Below, piece by piece: positions 34,854 through 43,728 of a DNA stretch of 64,000 bases. This DNA is from UKL13-3 sp943369665. GTDB lineage: Bacteria > Bacteroidota > Bacteroidia > UKL13-3. The notes beneath the pieces are model-generated. The model was not told the origin of the DNA and did no database searches. It was given only the letters and a program-made list of their open reading frames with translations. The position numbers and the translations under genes were made by a program. How positions within the stretch are numbered: position 1 is the stretch's first letter; the number at the start of each line of letters is the position of its first letter. Location of the stretch: contig CALRNX020000004.1 in NCBI GenBank assembly GCA_943369665.1, positions 1-64,000 on the forward strand. Reading direction: 5' to 3'.

Positions 34854-36794
34854 TTATTCTTTGATCAGTAATTGCCCGGCCGAAACGCGACCATCTGTTG
34901 TTTGTACTCTTAAAATATATAACCCGCTTTGAAGCGCTGAAATATCAATAACAGTAGCAGTCGACAACAATACTTCTTTCCCGGTTATGTCCATGATCTG
35001 CACATTTTTCAAGTTATGCACGTCCGTTTTAATTGTGATGGATGAAGAGGCAGGATTAGGATAATACTGAAATGTGGTTTTCCCAACTTTATCTTCATCA
35101 AGACCATTCAATGTAATATCCTTAGCAACAGTTCCCTGGTTAATGATCCAGTTATTCGGATCGATTTGGAGGTTGGTAGTTGTACCGCTCATTGCCACCT
35201 TATAATTTTCAACCGGTTCCTGATGGTTGACCTTGATGATGGTATCACCGAGGTTGCGTTTAACCAAATATTCAACAGGAGTGGTAAACAACGGTGTTGC
35301 CGAAGCACTGGTTGTTTGGCTAGACTTAATATACAAGGTATCTCCAATCTGATTCCACTTTACGGTAAAGGTTGGAAATCCTTGCCCATAAAACCATTGA
35401 TTAAATACCTCGGTAAAATCCCTTCCGCTCATTTGCTCGAGCAATGTTTTAAACTCGATCGTATTTGCAGTACTATAAGCAAATTGTTGTTGATATGCCT
35501 TGAGTATTGCAAAAAACAACGAATCATTATTGAGTTCATAACGGAGTATATGAACAAAAGCTCCTCCTTTTGCATAGGTAAGACGCGAATCAAAAATACG
35601 CTCAACATCGGTTGTATCTTCAAACCAAATACTGCCTCCGGTTTGCGACATAACCTGACTGTGATTGGATTGCATTACTCCAGCAGCACTGGAAGGATCC
35701 AACAATTGAGCCGCTAAAAACTCCAGGTATGTTGCAAAGCCCTCGTTGAGCCAAATATCTTTCCAGGTTTTACACGTTACGTGATCACCAAACCACTGAT
35801 GACCAAGTTCGTGCGCCACTATTCCGAAATCAATAATACCAATACTTGTCATTGTTTGATGTTCCATTCCTCCACTAAAAGGAGCCATCGCATGTCCATA
35901 TTTTTCACTTGCAAACGGATACAATCCAAGTTTATCTGAAAAAACTTCAATCATGGAAGCTGTTTGATCCAGAATAGGTTTGAATGTGGTGAGGGTTTGT
36001 GGATTGTCGTAAATATAATCCTGGATCAAAATAGAATCACTTCCGATATGCGCGTATGTTTTGTATTCCACATATTTGGCTACAGCCACTGAGATCAAAT
36101 AATAATCGGTTGGGTAATTTGTTTTCCATTCATAACGAACTTTATTATTGGGCAACGAAATAACTTGTTGCAACAACCCCTGAGAGCCTGCCTTGTTCTC
36201 ATTGCTGGTGGTTATAAATGTTTGGGTAGAATCAATTTTGTCTTGCAGTGATTGTTTACACGGCCACCATTCATATGCTGAATAGGGTTGGCTAAGCGAC
36301 CATGTAGCCTGATTTCCCCAACGTGAAGAAACTCCGGTGCTAAAACCGGCTCCAATAGCAGCACTTGCTGCAGCAGGAGCTGTTCCATGATAATAAATTT
36401 TAATATCAACCAAATCGTTTTGAGGAATGGATGCAGGTAATACCACAAAGGCAAAATCCTGTGCGCGGTTTACTAAAAGATTGGAACCATCCGTCCACTC
36501 CACCGAATCTATTGTATAAACATTGTGCAACTCAAATCCGAATGAGTCCAACTGGGTTGATACTACTTTAGCCAATGTTCTGACGTTGCCACTAATTGCT
36601 TTCGAATCGCGCTCTACATTTACATCCAAATGGTGAAATACAATATCGTACTCAGCCATCAATTGTTGTTGACCAACTGTTGCTGTTTTATGATAGGCAC
36701 TTGCAATCGCATGTTGTTTCGCTTCTGCGCATAAATGCTGTTGTGCAAAAGCAGGAACGGATCCAAGCAGCAACAGGGTGGTCAGTATTTTCAT
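34854..36794 (-). CDS. Secreted M1-family aminopeptidase with T9SS sorting domain
   Basis: This 646-residue protein has a signal peptide (MKILTTLLLLGSVPAFAQ), an N-terminal M1 beta-domain, the substrate-recognition segment GGMEHQTM (a variant of GxMEN), the zinc motif HELGHQWFGDHV near residue 325 and WLNEGFATYLE supplying the third zinc ligand. The last 80 residues (FQYYPNPASSSITIK ... LQSGLYILRV) are a T9SS type-A sorting domain, so it is exported to the surface or medium. It is unusual in lacking the large C-terminal helical domain of classic M1 enzymes, being close to the cold-active short M1 type. It is followed 3 bp later by an M28 peptidase gene. Confidence 0.93.
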   Translation of the reverse strand: MKILTTLLLLGSVPAFAQQHLCAEAKQHAIASAYHKTATVGQQQLMAEYDIVFHHLDVNVERDSKAISGNVRTLAKVVSTQLDSFGFELHNVYTIDSVEWTDGSNLLVNRAQDFAFVVLPASIPQNDLVDIKIYYHGTAPAAASAAIGAGFSTGVSSRWGNQATWSLSQPYSAYEWWPCKQSLQDKIDSTQTFITTSNENKAGSQGLLQQVISLPNNKVRYEWKTNYPTDYYLISVAVAKYVEYKTYAHIGSDSILIQDYIYDNPQTLTTFKPILDQTASMIEVFSDKLGLYPFASEKYGHAMAPFSGGMEHQTMTSIGIIDFGIVAHELGHQWFGDHVTCKTWKDIWLNEGFATYLEFLAAQLLDPSSAAGVMQSNHSQVMSQTGGSIWFEDTTDVERIFDSRLTYAKGGAFVHILRYELNNDSLFFAILKAYQQQFAYSTANTIEFKTLLEQMSGRDFTEVFNQWFYGQGFPTFTVKWNQIGDTLYIKSSQTTSASATPLFTTPVEYLVKRNLGDTIIKVNHQEPVENYKVAMSGTTTNLQIDPNNWIINQGTVAKDITLNGLDEDKVGKTTFQYYPNPASSSITIKTDVHNLKNVQIMDITGKEVLLSTATVIDISALQSGLYILRVQTTDGRVSAGQLLIKE

Positions 36795-36813
36795 AAGGTG
36801 TTTGTTATCGTTT

Positions 36814-37491
36814 TCAGAAAGACCGATTTTGAAGGTAAAGGGTTTTCAATAAGGGACAAATTTTATACCGCTCATCGTGGGTATCCTGATATACAGCTTC
36901 TAATGTTTCATAAACATTTTTAATTCCAATTTTATTTGCCCATTCAAAAGGACCATAAGGGTAATTGGTTCCGAGCTTCATACTAGTATCAATATCTTTT
37001 ATCGAAGCTGTTCCTTCCTGCAGGGTATAACATGCTTCGTTGATGATCATCAAAATAATTCGTGGGGTAACAAACCCAACGCGATCACCAACTAATTTAT
37101 ACTCCCATTGCAATTGTGAAAACAGTGCTTTAACAGCATCTTCTTCTTCAGGTCTCAACATCGATATCTCTGCCAGGCCTTTATTGATAAAGGTAGGCAA
37201 CGCATTTAACCCAACCAGTATGCAATCAACTGCGTTTCCATATTCATGTGCGGCTGCCGCCAAACTTTTTTGAGCTGCAGATAGCACAACAACCTTGCTT
37301 TTTAACGGTGCATAATTTCTTAATACACTTTGATGCCCATCAAAGTTCAAATCAAAGATGACATCAAAATCTTGAATATTGGTATTGCCAAAACCCTGGT
37401 CATCTACAATTGTCCATTCAATAGGAAGTCCTGAAAGTTTTTGCGTTAACTCTTCTGTTCTAATTTTTTCACCCCGGGCAAGTATCTTCAT
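36814..37491 (-). CDS. 3-hydroxyacyl-CoA dehydrogenase-like protein with degenerate NAD site
   Basis: The protein is 225 residues from MKILARGEKIRTEEL; a longer start at 37563 adds a hydrophobic stretch that overlaps the divergent RidA gene and is rejected. The C-terminal half (about 135-205: RVGFVTPRIILMIINEACYTLQEG, MKLGTNYPYGPFEWANKIG) is the helical 3-hydroxyacyl-CoA dehydrogenase domain. The N-terminal part keeps Rossmann-like strands, but no GxGxxG NAD loop is present, and it is shorter than the usual 280 residues. It may be non-catalytic or bind a different ligand. It is divergent from RidA with only 46 bp between starts. Confidence 0.72.
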   Translation of the reverse strand: MKILARGEKIRTEELTQKLSGLPIEWTIVDDQGFGNTNIQDFDVIFDLNFDGHQSVLRNYAPLKSKVVVLSAAQKSLAAAAHEYGNAVDCILVGLNALPTFINKGLAEISMLRPEEEDAVKALFSQLQWEYKLVGDRVGFVTPRIILMIINEACYTLQEGTASIKDIDTSMKLGTNYPYGPFEWANKIGIKNVYETLEAVYQDTHDERYKICPLLKTLYLQNRSF

Positions 37492-37537
37492 GTTCAGAAT
37501 TGGTATTATTGTAAGCAAAAATAACAAACCTACAACC

Positions 37538-37918
37538 ATGGAAAAGAAAATAATTACAAGCAAAAACGCTCCTGAACCAATTGGTCCATACAGTCATGCG
37601 AACTTAATTGGGAATACCCTGTATGTTTCAGGCCAGGTAGCCAAGGATGCCACCACAGGAGAGATGATGCAAAGCGATATCAAAGTGGAAACACGCAAAG
37701 TGATGGAAAATGTTTCAGCAATCTTAGCCGAAGCCGGAATGGACACAACACATGTGGTTAAAACGACCATCTTTTGCGTAAACCTTGGTGATTTTGCTGC
37801 CATCAACGAAGTGTATGGTTCTTTTTTCAGCGGAAATTACCCTGCAAGGGAAACCGTTCAGGTGGTAAAATTACCGTTGAATGCCAATGTAGAAATTAGC
37901 GTGGTTGCGGTAAAGTAA
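37538..37918 (+). CDS. ridA: RidA-family enamine/imine deaminase
   Basis: This 126-residue protein is a trimeric enzyme that hydrolyses reactive 2-aminoacrylate-type enamines released by PLP enzymes. Motifs: EPIGPYSHANLIGNTLYVSGQ (about 11-31, split here by one read), VKTTIFCVNLGDFAAINEVY and the arginine-bearing NYPARETVQVVKLP, with the terminal NVEISVVAV. The start at 37538 (MEKKIITSKNAPEP) fits the family; an upstream in-frame extension is antisense to the neighbouring gene. Confidence 0.95.
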   Translation: MEKKIITSKNAPEPIGPYSHANLIGNTLYVSGQVAKDATTGEMMQSDIKVETRKVMENVSAILAEAGMDTTHVVKTTIFCVNLGDFAAINEVYGSFFSGNYPARETVQVVKLPLNANVEISVVAVK

Positions 37919-37963
37919 CTCTTTAGCGTAAAACAAAGGTTTATCGATTGCCAAGAATATATC

Positions 37964-37977
37964 ATCCCTAACGGGAT
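37964..37977. repeat. REP-like palindrome 1
   Basis: ATCCCTAACGGGAT, a 14-nt palindrome apart from the central bases; core orientation CCCTAACGGG. Confidence 0.6.
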
Positions 37978-38015
37978 TTCTGAGAGACTAAAGTGAGTGT
38001 TCATTACCGATATAT

Positions 38016-38031
38016 TGTCCCTTACGGGACA
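38016..38031. repeat. REP-like palindrome 2
   Basis: TGTCCCTTACGGGACA, a 16-nt near-perfect hairpin in the same orientation as palindrome 1. Confidence 0.6.
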
Positions 38032-38211
38032 GATTTGGCTTAGGTATGCGAATAATTTGACATAGACTGATCCTGTCTTGTCAATTAAACTAAAACGAGT
38101 AAGCACACTCCATTAGTTAAGGAACGATTATTTGAGAAGCGAAAACAAAGCAATCAATAAGGGCGAAATGGTCTTTTGTCTTCTTAGCATTCAACTTGTA
38201 TCAACCTTGTT

Positions 38212-38640
38212 GGAGATTTAATAGGTAAAAAGTAATTGCCGGAGTTTGTAAAAGTCTTGTTGTAGAACGAAATAATCACGCCATATTTTGATAAAGTCAT
38301 TTACATCTGTCCTATTGGAGATTTAGTTCCCTAATAACTAATTGCCAGAGTTTGTAAAAGTCTTGTTGAAGAACGAAACAACTATACAGTATTCTGAGAA
38401 ATTCAATTGCATCTATCCCTTTGGAGATTTAATTCGCTAAAAACTAACTGCCAGAGTTTGCAATAGTCTTGTTGAAGAACGAAATAATCACACGATATTT
38501 TGATAAAGTCATTTACATCTATCCTATTGGAGATTTAATATCGCTAAAAATCAATTGCCAGAGATTGTAAAAGTCTTGTTGAAGGAGGAAACAATCACGA
38601 ATATTTTGAGAAATTCAATTGCATCTATCCCGTTAGGGAT
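38212..38640. repeat. 106-bp tandem repeat array with alternating A/B units
   Basis: Four units begin at GGAGATTTA (38212, 38317, 38423, 38529) with a spacing of 105-107 bp; a fifth begins near 38636 and ends after a few bases. All share TTGCCAGAGTTTGTAAAAG and TCTTGTTGAAGAACGAAA. Units 1 and 3 end in TATTTTGATAAAGTCATTTACATC, while units 2 and 4 end in GAGAAATTCAATTGCATCTATCCC, so the real unit is a dimer of about 212 bp repeated twice. Each unit junction carries TCC..(N)..GGA, a decayed form of the ATCCCGTTAGGGAT palindrome. Stop codons are frequent in all frames. Confidence 0.8.
38627..38640. repeat. REP-like palindrome 3
   Basis: ATCCCGTTAGGGAT closes the tandem array; orientation is inverted relative to palindromes 1 and 2. 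Confidence 0.6.
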
Positions 38641-38677
38641 TTAATATTGTTAATAGAGAACAGATAACACATATTAA

Positions 38678-38691
38678 GTCCCGTTAGGGAC
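38678..38691. repeat. REP-like palindrome 4
   Basis: GTCCCGTTAGGGAC lies 51 bp before the transposase start, in the same orientation as palindrome 3. Confidence 0.6.
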
Positions 38692-38741
38692 GAGATAATC
38701 TCCCACGGCCACGATACACGTTACCCTTAATAACATACCCT

Positions 38742-39206
38742 ATGGCAAACACTTTTTCTCAAATTCATATTCAATTTGTATTTGCAGTTAAGTACAGACA
38801 ATGTCTCATTCAACAAACATGGAAGGCTGAACTTTATAAATACATCACCGGTATTGTTCAAAAACATAACCATAAAATGTTAGCAATAAATGGCGTAAGT
38901 GACCATGTTCACATTTTTATTGGTATGCGTCCAACACAATCTGTTTCTGATCTAATGCAAGATGTAAAAGGTTCATCATCTAAATGGATAAACGAGCAAA
39001 AATTCACAACACATAAGTTTGAATGGCAAGAAGGTTATGGCGCTTTTTCATATTCTTTATCCCAAGTAAAAAATGTAATTTCATATATTAACAATCAGGA
39101 GGCCCATCATGCAAGACAATCATTCAAAGAAGAGTATATAACCTTCTTGCAAAAATTTGACATTGCATTTGATGAACGCTACATTTTTAAAGAACCTATA
39201 GATTGA
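38742..39206 (+). CDS. tnpA: Y1 (IS200-like / REP-associated) transposase
   Basis: This 154-residue HUH single-strand transposase has the HUH motif in GVSDHVHIFIGM (about 62-73) and a catalytic tyrosine in VISYINNQEAHH (about 109-120). No TnpB/accessory gene is adjacent. Its surroundings (several short palindromes at 37964-38691 and 39240-39253, plus a tandem array) fit a transposase acting on REP-like hairpins rather than a simple IS200 copy, although IS200 family membership cannot be excluded. It is complete and appears intact. Confidence 0.9.
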   Translation: MANTFSQIHIQFVFAVKYRQCLIQQTWKAELYKYITGIVQKHNHKMLAINGVSDHVHIFIGMRPTQSVSDLMQDVKGSSSKWINEQKFTTHKFEWQEGYGAFSYSLSQVKNVISYINNQEAHHARQSFKEEYITFLQKFDIAFDERYIFKEPID

Positions 39207-39239
39207 TGCTTTCAATAAACAGCTTAGTATCTTGAATTC

Positions 39240-39253
39240 ATCCCTAATAGGAT
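39240..39253. repeat. REP-like palindrome 5, downstream of the transposase
   Basis: ATCCCTAATAGGAT, a decayed copy with the orientation of palindrome 1, 33 bp after the transposase stop. Confidence 0.5.
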
Positions 39254-39333
39254 TGATATGTTACCAGAAAAGTGCAGAGAATAGTCATGAACAGCAAACA
39301 GTTATCCAATTCAAAACTGTAACAACCCAGAAC

Positions 39334-41448
39334 CTATCTCTTAACCGAAAGCACTTCAAACAAGAAATTATACTCAAACGCTACTTCTTTTAGAGCTGCA
39401 AACCTTCCTGATGCGCCTCCATGTCCTGCTTCCATATTGGTTTTGAAGAGTAAGAGGTTTTGATCGGTTTTTAATGTTCGCAATTTAGCAACCCATTTTG
39501 CGGGTTCCCAATATTGAACTTGTGAATCGTGTAATCCGGAGGTAACCAACATTGTTGGATAAGCCTGCGCTTTTACCTGGTCGTAGGGTGAATACGACAA
39601 CATGTATTCATAATATTTCTTTTGATTCGGATTCCCCCACTCATCATACTCATATGTTGTGAGGGGAATGCTGCTGTCCATCATCGTTGTGATCACATCC
39701 ACGAATGGAACATCTGCAACGATCACACGATACAGATCAGGGCGCATATTGCTGATGGCCCCCATTAAAAGCCCACCAGCGCTGCCTCCTGAAGCAACTA
39801 ATTTTGCTGATGAAGTATATTTTTGGTTGATTAAAAATTCGGAGCACGCAATAAAATCGGTGAACGTATTTTTCTTTTTGAGGAGTTTTCCATCTTCATA
39901 CCAATACCTTCCCATTTCTTGCCCGCCACGGATATGGCAAATGGCAAATACAAATCCCCTATCCAATAAACTCAAACGTGCCGAACTGAAATAAGCATCC
40001 ATGCTTGCTCCATAGCTTCCATACGCATATTGATACAGCGGAGCTGATCCGTCTTTGTTAAATCCTTTGCGATATACCAATGAGATAGGAATTTTTACGC
40101 CATCAGCTGCAGTTGCATACACACGCTCGCTTACATAATTATTTTTATCAAATGCCCCACCCATCACTTGTTGTTCTTTTAACAGTGTTTTAGTATGAAC
40201 GTTCATATCATAATCATACGTGCTCATGGGAGTGGTGAGTGACGAATATCGGTAACGGATAATATCAGTATCGTATTCGGGGTTGTAAGAAGTGTAAGCC
40301 GTATAGGTTGGTTCACCAAAGTTCAGGTAGTGCTCCTGGTTAGTGTTTCTATTAATGAAACGCATGTTTAACAAACCTTCTTTTCGTTCTTCTACAACCA
40401 GGTAGTTTTTAAAAATATCCAATCCTTCAAGCAATACATCATTGCGATGAGCGATCACTTCTTTCCAATCTTTTTTTGATGTATTAAAAGCCGTTGTGGT
40501 TTGCATCAACCTAAAGTTTTTCGCATTCCAATTGGTTACTACAAAAAAGTTCATACCATCGTGGGTAAGCGAGTATTCATGGTCTTCTTCGCGTGGCAGG
40601 AATGGTGCAAACTTACCGTCAGGTTTATCAGCATCGAGCAATAAAACCTCTGTACTCAAAGTACTGTTGGCAACAATTTCGATATACTTTTTAGATTTTG
40701 TTTTGCCTATCGATAGTGAAAACTCTTCGTCCTTTTCTTCATAAACCAACACATCTTTTGCCTGGGGAGTTCCCAATACATGCCTGAAAATTTTGCGTTC
40801 CTGCAAGGTTTCAGTATCCTTGTTTACATAAAAAACCGTTTTGTTATCATTTGCCCAAACAGCTTCTCCAGTTGTGTTTTCGAGTACCTCATCAAAGTCT
40901 TTTCCAGTTGTTAAATCCCTGAACCGCATCTGGTACAAACGCCTGCTCACAAAGTCTTCGCTATATGCTAACAGGTTATTATCATTGCTTATTTCCAACG
41001 ATCCCAAATCGTAATAGGAATGGCCTTTAGCGCGTTCGTTTTCGTCCATCAACAATTCCTCTTTGCCTTCTAAACTTCCAAGTTTCCTGTAGTTAATCGC
41101 ATAGTCTTTCCCTTGCTCATATTTATTGTAATAAAAGTAAGCTCCATCTTTATAAGGAACAGATTCGTCATTTTCTTTTACACGCGCTTTAAGTTCATTG
41201 AACAACGCTTCTTCTTTTTCTTTCGAATCTTTTAAAACTTCGGCACAATATTCATTTTCAGCATTCAGGTAAGCTATTACCTCCGGGTTTTCCCTTTCTT
41301 TTAGCCAAAAATAATTATCGATCCGGGTATGTCCATGTTCAGTAAATGTATGAGGCTTAATGGCAGCCTTAGGCGGTTTAATATCTTTCATGTTTGATTG
41401 GCAAGCAGTAAAAGTGAATGCAAGTAAATAAAGGGTATGGTGTTTCAT
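39334..41448 (-). CDS. S9A-family oligopeptidase B-like serine peptidase (lipoprotein)
   Basis: This 704-residue protein was started at MKHHTLYLLAFTFTACQ, because this gives a lipoprotein signal with a cysteine in FTAC; the longer start lacks one. The N-terminal seven-bladed propeller (about 80-420) is followed by an alpha/beta-hydrolase domain with GGSAGG near residue 555 (catalytic Ser), an Asp in the VTSGLHDSQV region and the His in EAGHGGASGR near the C-terminus. It cleaves short peptides after basic or proline-type residues; specificity is inferred from similarity to oligopeptidase B. It would be anchored in the periplasm or outer membrane. Confidence 0.92.
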   Translation of the reverse strand: MKHHTLYLLAFTFTACQSNMKDIKPPKAAIKPHTFTEHGHTRIDNYFWLKERENPEVIAYLNAENEYCAEVLKDSKEKEEALFNELKARVKENDESVPYKDGAYFYYNKYEQGKDYAINYRKLGSLEGKEELLMDENERAKGHSYYDLGSLEISNDNNLLAYSEDFVSRRLYQMRFRDLTTGKDFDEVLENTTGEAVWANDNKTVFYVNKDTETLQERKIFRHVLGTPQAKDVLVYEEKDEEFSLSIGKTKSKKYIEIVANSTLSTEVLLLDADKPDGKFAPFLPREEDHEYSLTHDGMNFFVVTNWNAKNFRLMQTTTAFNTSKKDWKEVIAHRNDVLLEGLDIFKNYLVVEERKEGLLNMRFINRNTNQEHYLNFGEPTYTAYTSYNPEYDTDIIRYRYSSLTTPMSTYDYDMNVHTKTLLKEQQVMGGAFDKNNYVSERVYATAADGVKIPISLVYRKGFNKDGSAPLYQYAYGSYGASMDAYFSSARLSLLDRGFVFAICHIRGGQEMGRYWYEDGKLLKKKNTFTDFIACSEFLINQKYTSSAKLVASGGSAGGLLMGAISNMRPDLYRVIVADVPFVDVITTMMDSSIPLTTYEYDEWGNPNQKKYYEYMLSYSPYDQVKAQAYPTMLVTSGLHDSQVQYWEPAKWVAKLRTLKTDQNLLLFKTNMEAGHGGASGRFAALKEVAFEYNFLFEVLSVKR

Positions 41449-41504
41449 ATGGCTATAGGTTGAATACATTTACATAATTAGCAAACTATAGTCAATAAAC
41501 ATAA

Positions 41505-42017
41505 TTAACGTTTTTTCCAGATTGGAACATTGCTGCAGGCTTCGCCATACATAATGCTCTTTACATGGGGCGAAAGTTTATGGGTAATTTCAACGTAAGC
41601 GCTCACAGGAACCGGAACATCACTACAACCTTTTACAATGACACGCATATCCGTAAATGAAGCAAAATCTATTTTGGCCAAAGCATCCTGGTACAAAACC
41701 GTTTCCAATGAGGTTAAATCACCAAACACATAACGATTGGCAAAGGGTTCGATATTTACAGCCAACAACATATAAGCCCAGGTTGGAATAATCGCATCTG
41801 CACTGCAGGTAAAAGCAATATTTTTCCCGGTATATTGAGACCAGTCGTGGTTTTTGACGTGTTCCCTGAAATCCTTTTCTTTGAGCAATAACTCGCGAAA
41901 CAACCAATCTTTGATATCCAACAGAACACGTTCTCCTTTGTGGAAATAATCTTCCAGGTTCAAGGTGATCAAACCGCTGTTGGCAACTTTGTTTTCGATT
42001 GGTTCAATGTTTTCCAT
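41505..42017 (-). CDS. DUF2480-like protein
   Basis: This 170-residue soluble protein resembles a Bacteroidota family of unknown function (LDIKDWLFRELLLKEKDFR, NIAFTCSADAIIPTWAYMLL, VIVKGCSDVPVPVSAYVEIT). The conserved cysteines in FTCSADAI, KGCSD and GEACSNVPI could bind metal. It has no signal peptide. It lies downstream of glyS on the same strand, separated by a 138-bp gap containing an inverted repeat. Confidence 0.8.
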   Translation of the reverse strand: MENIEPIENKVANSGLITLNLEDYFHKGERVLLDIKDWLFRELLLKEKDFREHVKNHDWSQYTGKNIAFTCSADAIIPTWAYMLLAVNIEPFANRYVFGDLTSLETVLYQDALAKIDFASFTDMRVIVKGCSDVPVPVSAYVEITHKLSPHVKSIMYGEACSNVPIWKKR

Positions 42018-42061
42018 GTTGAATAAACAGTTTTAGCTGTAAAATGTTCTTTCCTTTATTT

Positions 42062-42147
42062 CCACTGATAGCACAGAAAATGTTTCACCTTCAATTCGTG
42101 AAAATTTTCACAGAAGCCAATTAAAATTAATATGTGCTAATCTGTGG
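42062..42147. repeat. Cruciform-like inverted repeat (GTGCTAATCTGTGGC family)
   Basis: The outer arms CCACTGATAGCACA (42062-42075) and TGTGCTAATCTGTGG (42133-42147) pair with one indel and one mismatch, and inside lies the perfect palindrome GTGAAAATTTTCAC (42098-42111). A related element sits at 59178-59250. Confidence 0.65.
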
Positions 42148-42155
42148 CATAAACA

Positions 42156-43625
42156 CTAAGCCAGCAACTTCTTCCAGTTAATCTCTTCAGCTAGGATTTC
42201 TCTTACTTTCGAAATAGCAATACGCTCTTGTTTCATGGTATCACGGTATCGGATGGTTACCGTTTGGTTTTCCAATGACTCATGATCTACTGTAATGCAA
42301 AAAGGAGTTCCCAATGCATCTTGCCTGCGGTAGCGTTTTCCGATCGCATCTTTTTCTTCGTAGAAACAAGTGTAATCCAATTTTAAGTCGTCCATTAGCT
42401 GACGGGCAACTTCAGGCAATCCATCTTTTTTGGTTAATGGGAAAATTGCAACCTTGTATGGAGCCAACAATGGAGGCAATGCCAGTACAACACGGGTATC
42501 TTTTTTATCTTCCTCACCTACTTCTTCTTCCTTGTAGCTGGCACAAAGTGTGGCCAAAAACAATCGATCCAACCCGATAGAAGTTTCAATTACGTATGGA
42601 ATATAATTTCCGTATGGCTTTCCATTTTCATCCAGGTCGGCATCAAAGTATTGCATTTTTTTGCCCGATAGTTCCTGATGGTTTCTTAAGTCAAAATCGG
42701 TACGCGAGTGAATCCCTTCCATTTCTTTAAATCCAAAAGGGAAGTTAAACTCAATATCCACTGCAGCATCAGCATAATGAGCCAATTTTACGTGGTCGTG
42801 GAAACGGTAATTCGATTCGCCCAAACCCAACTTATGGTGCCATTTTAAGCGCGTAGCTTTCCAGTGTTCGTACCATTCTTTTTGTGTACCGGGACGAATA
42901 AAAAACTGCATTTCCATTTGCTCAAACTCACGCATGCGCATGATGAACTGACGGGCAATAATTTCGTTACGGAATGCCTTACCTGTTTGTGCTATCCCAA
43001 AAGGAATTTTCATCCTTCCCGTTTTTTGTACGTTTAAAAAGTTTACAAAAATTCCCTGGGCAGTTTCGGGACGCAGGTATATTTTATCAGCATCTTCAGC
43101 CATTGCACCCATTTCGGTGCTAAACATCAGGTTAAACTGACGAACATCTGTCCAATTGCGCGTACCACTTATCGGGCAGGCAATTTCGTGTTGCTCCACC
43201 AATGCTTTCAACTGAACAAGATCGTTATCAACCAAGGCCTTATCCAGCGCTATTTGCAGTTCTTCCGCTTTTGTTGTTTTCCCATCCTTTTCATAACGGG
43301 CAATTTTATCTTCCAAAAGCTGGTCGGCACGGTAGCGTTTTTTGCTATCCTTGTTATCAATCATCGGATCGCTGAAACCATCAATATGTCCGCTGGCTTT
43401 CCATGTTTTGGGATGCATAAAAATAGCAGCATCAATCCCCACAATATTCTCATTCATTTGCACCATGGATTTCCACCAGTAGGTACGCAAATTATTTTTC
43501 AATTCAGACCCATTTTGTCCATAATCATATACAGCACCCAATCCATCATATATTTCACTCGAAGGAAACACAAAGCCGTACTCTTTAGCGTGGCTCACCA
43601 CTTTCTTAAAAATTTCTTCACTCAT
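42156..43625 (-). CDS. glyS: Glycyl-tRNA synthetase, single-chain class II type
   Basis: This 489-residue enzyme charges tRNA-Gly. Motifs of the class II core are visible: RPETAQGIFVNFLNVQ (about 187-202), FRNEIIARQFIMRMREFEQMEMQFF (motif 2, about 223-247) and ETSIGLDRLFLATL (motif 3, about 344-357), followed by the anticodon-binding domain with VVLALPPLLAPYKVAI. It is the homodimeric alpha2 type rather than the GlyQ/GlyS two-chain enzyme. The start MSEEIFKKVVSHAKEYGFVFPSSEIYDGL is well supported by family alignment. Confidence 0.96.
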   Translation of the reverse strand: MSEEIFKKVVSHAKEYGFVFPSSEIYDGLGAVYDYGQNGSELKNNLRTYWWKSMVQMNENIVGIDAAIFMHPKTWKASGHIDGFSDPMIDNKDSKKRYRADQLLEDKIARYEKDGKTTKAEELQIALDKALVDNDLVQLKALVEQHEIACPISGTRNWTDVRQFNLMFSTEMGAMAEDADKIYLRPETAQGIFVNFLNVQKTGRMKIPFGIAQTGKAFRNEIIARQFIMRMREFEQMEMQFFIRPGTQKEWYEHWKATRLKWHHKLGLGESNYRFHDHVKLAHYADAAVDIEFNFPFGFKEMEGIHSRTDFDLRNHQELSGKKMQYFDADLDENGKPYGNYIPYVIETSIGLDRLFLATLCASYKEEEVGEEDKKDTRVVLALPPLLAPYKVAIFPLTKKDGLPEVARQLMDDLKLDYTCFYEEKDAIGKRYRRQDALGTPFCITVDHESLENQTVTIRYRDTMKQERIAISKVREILAEEINWKKLLA

Positions 43626-43728
43626 AAGTGGGGCGAAAATAAGGGTTAGCAGGCATTTACGAAAAAATACTTTTGTGCATTACTTCTTTTGAAATTGGAC
43701 ACCCTTTGTACATAACTTGCACCTGTCG

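Larger units (their letters stand above)
37919..38741. other. 823-bp non-coding accessory region upstream of the transposase
   Basis: This is the longest stretch in the window without a credible gene. It holds two palindromes of the CCCTAACGGG type, about 170 bp of featureless AT-rich DNA (38040-38200), a 106-bp tandem repeat array and two palindromes of the CCCGTTAGGG type. No promoter or ORF was recognised. Confidence 0.75.

Noticed and set aside
37492..37563. Hydrophobic leader on the dehydrogenase-like protein
   Set aside because: It overlaps the RidA gene on the other strand and is not part of the family.
38212..38640. Regular repeat resembling a CRISPR array
   Set aside because: The period of about 106 bp is too long, the intervening sequence is itself repeated rather than unique, and no cas genes are present.
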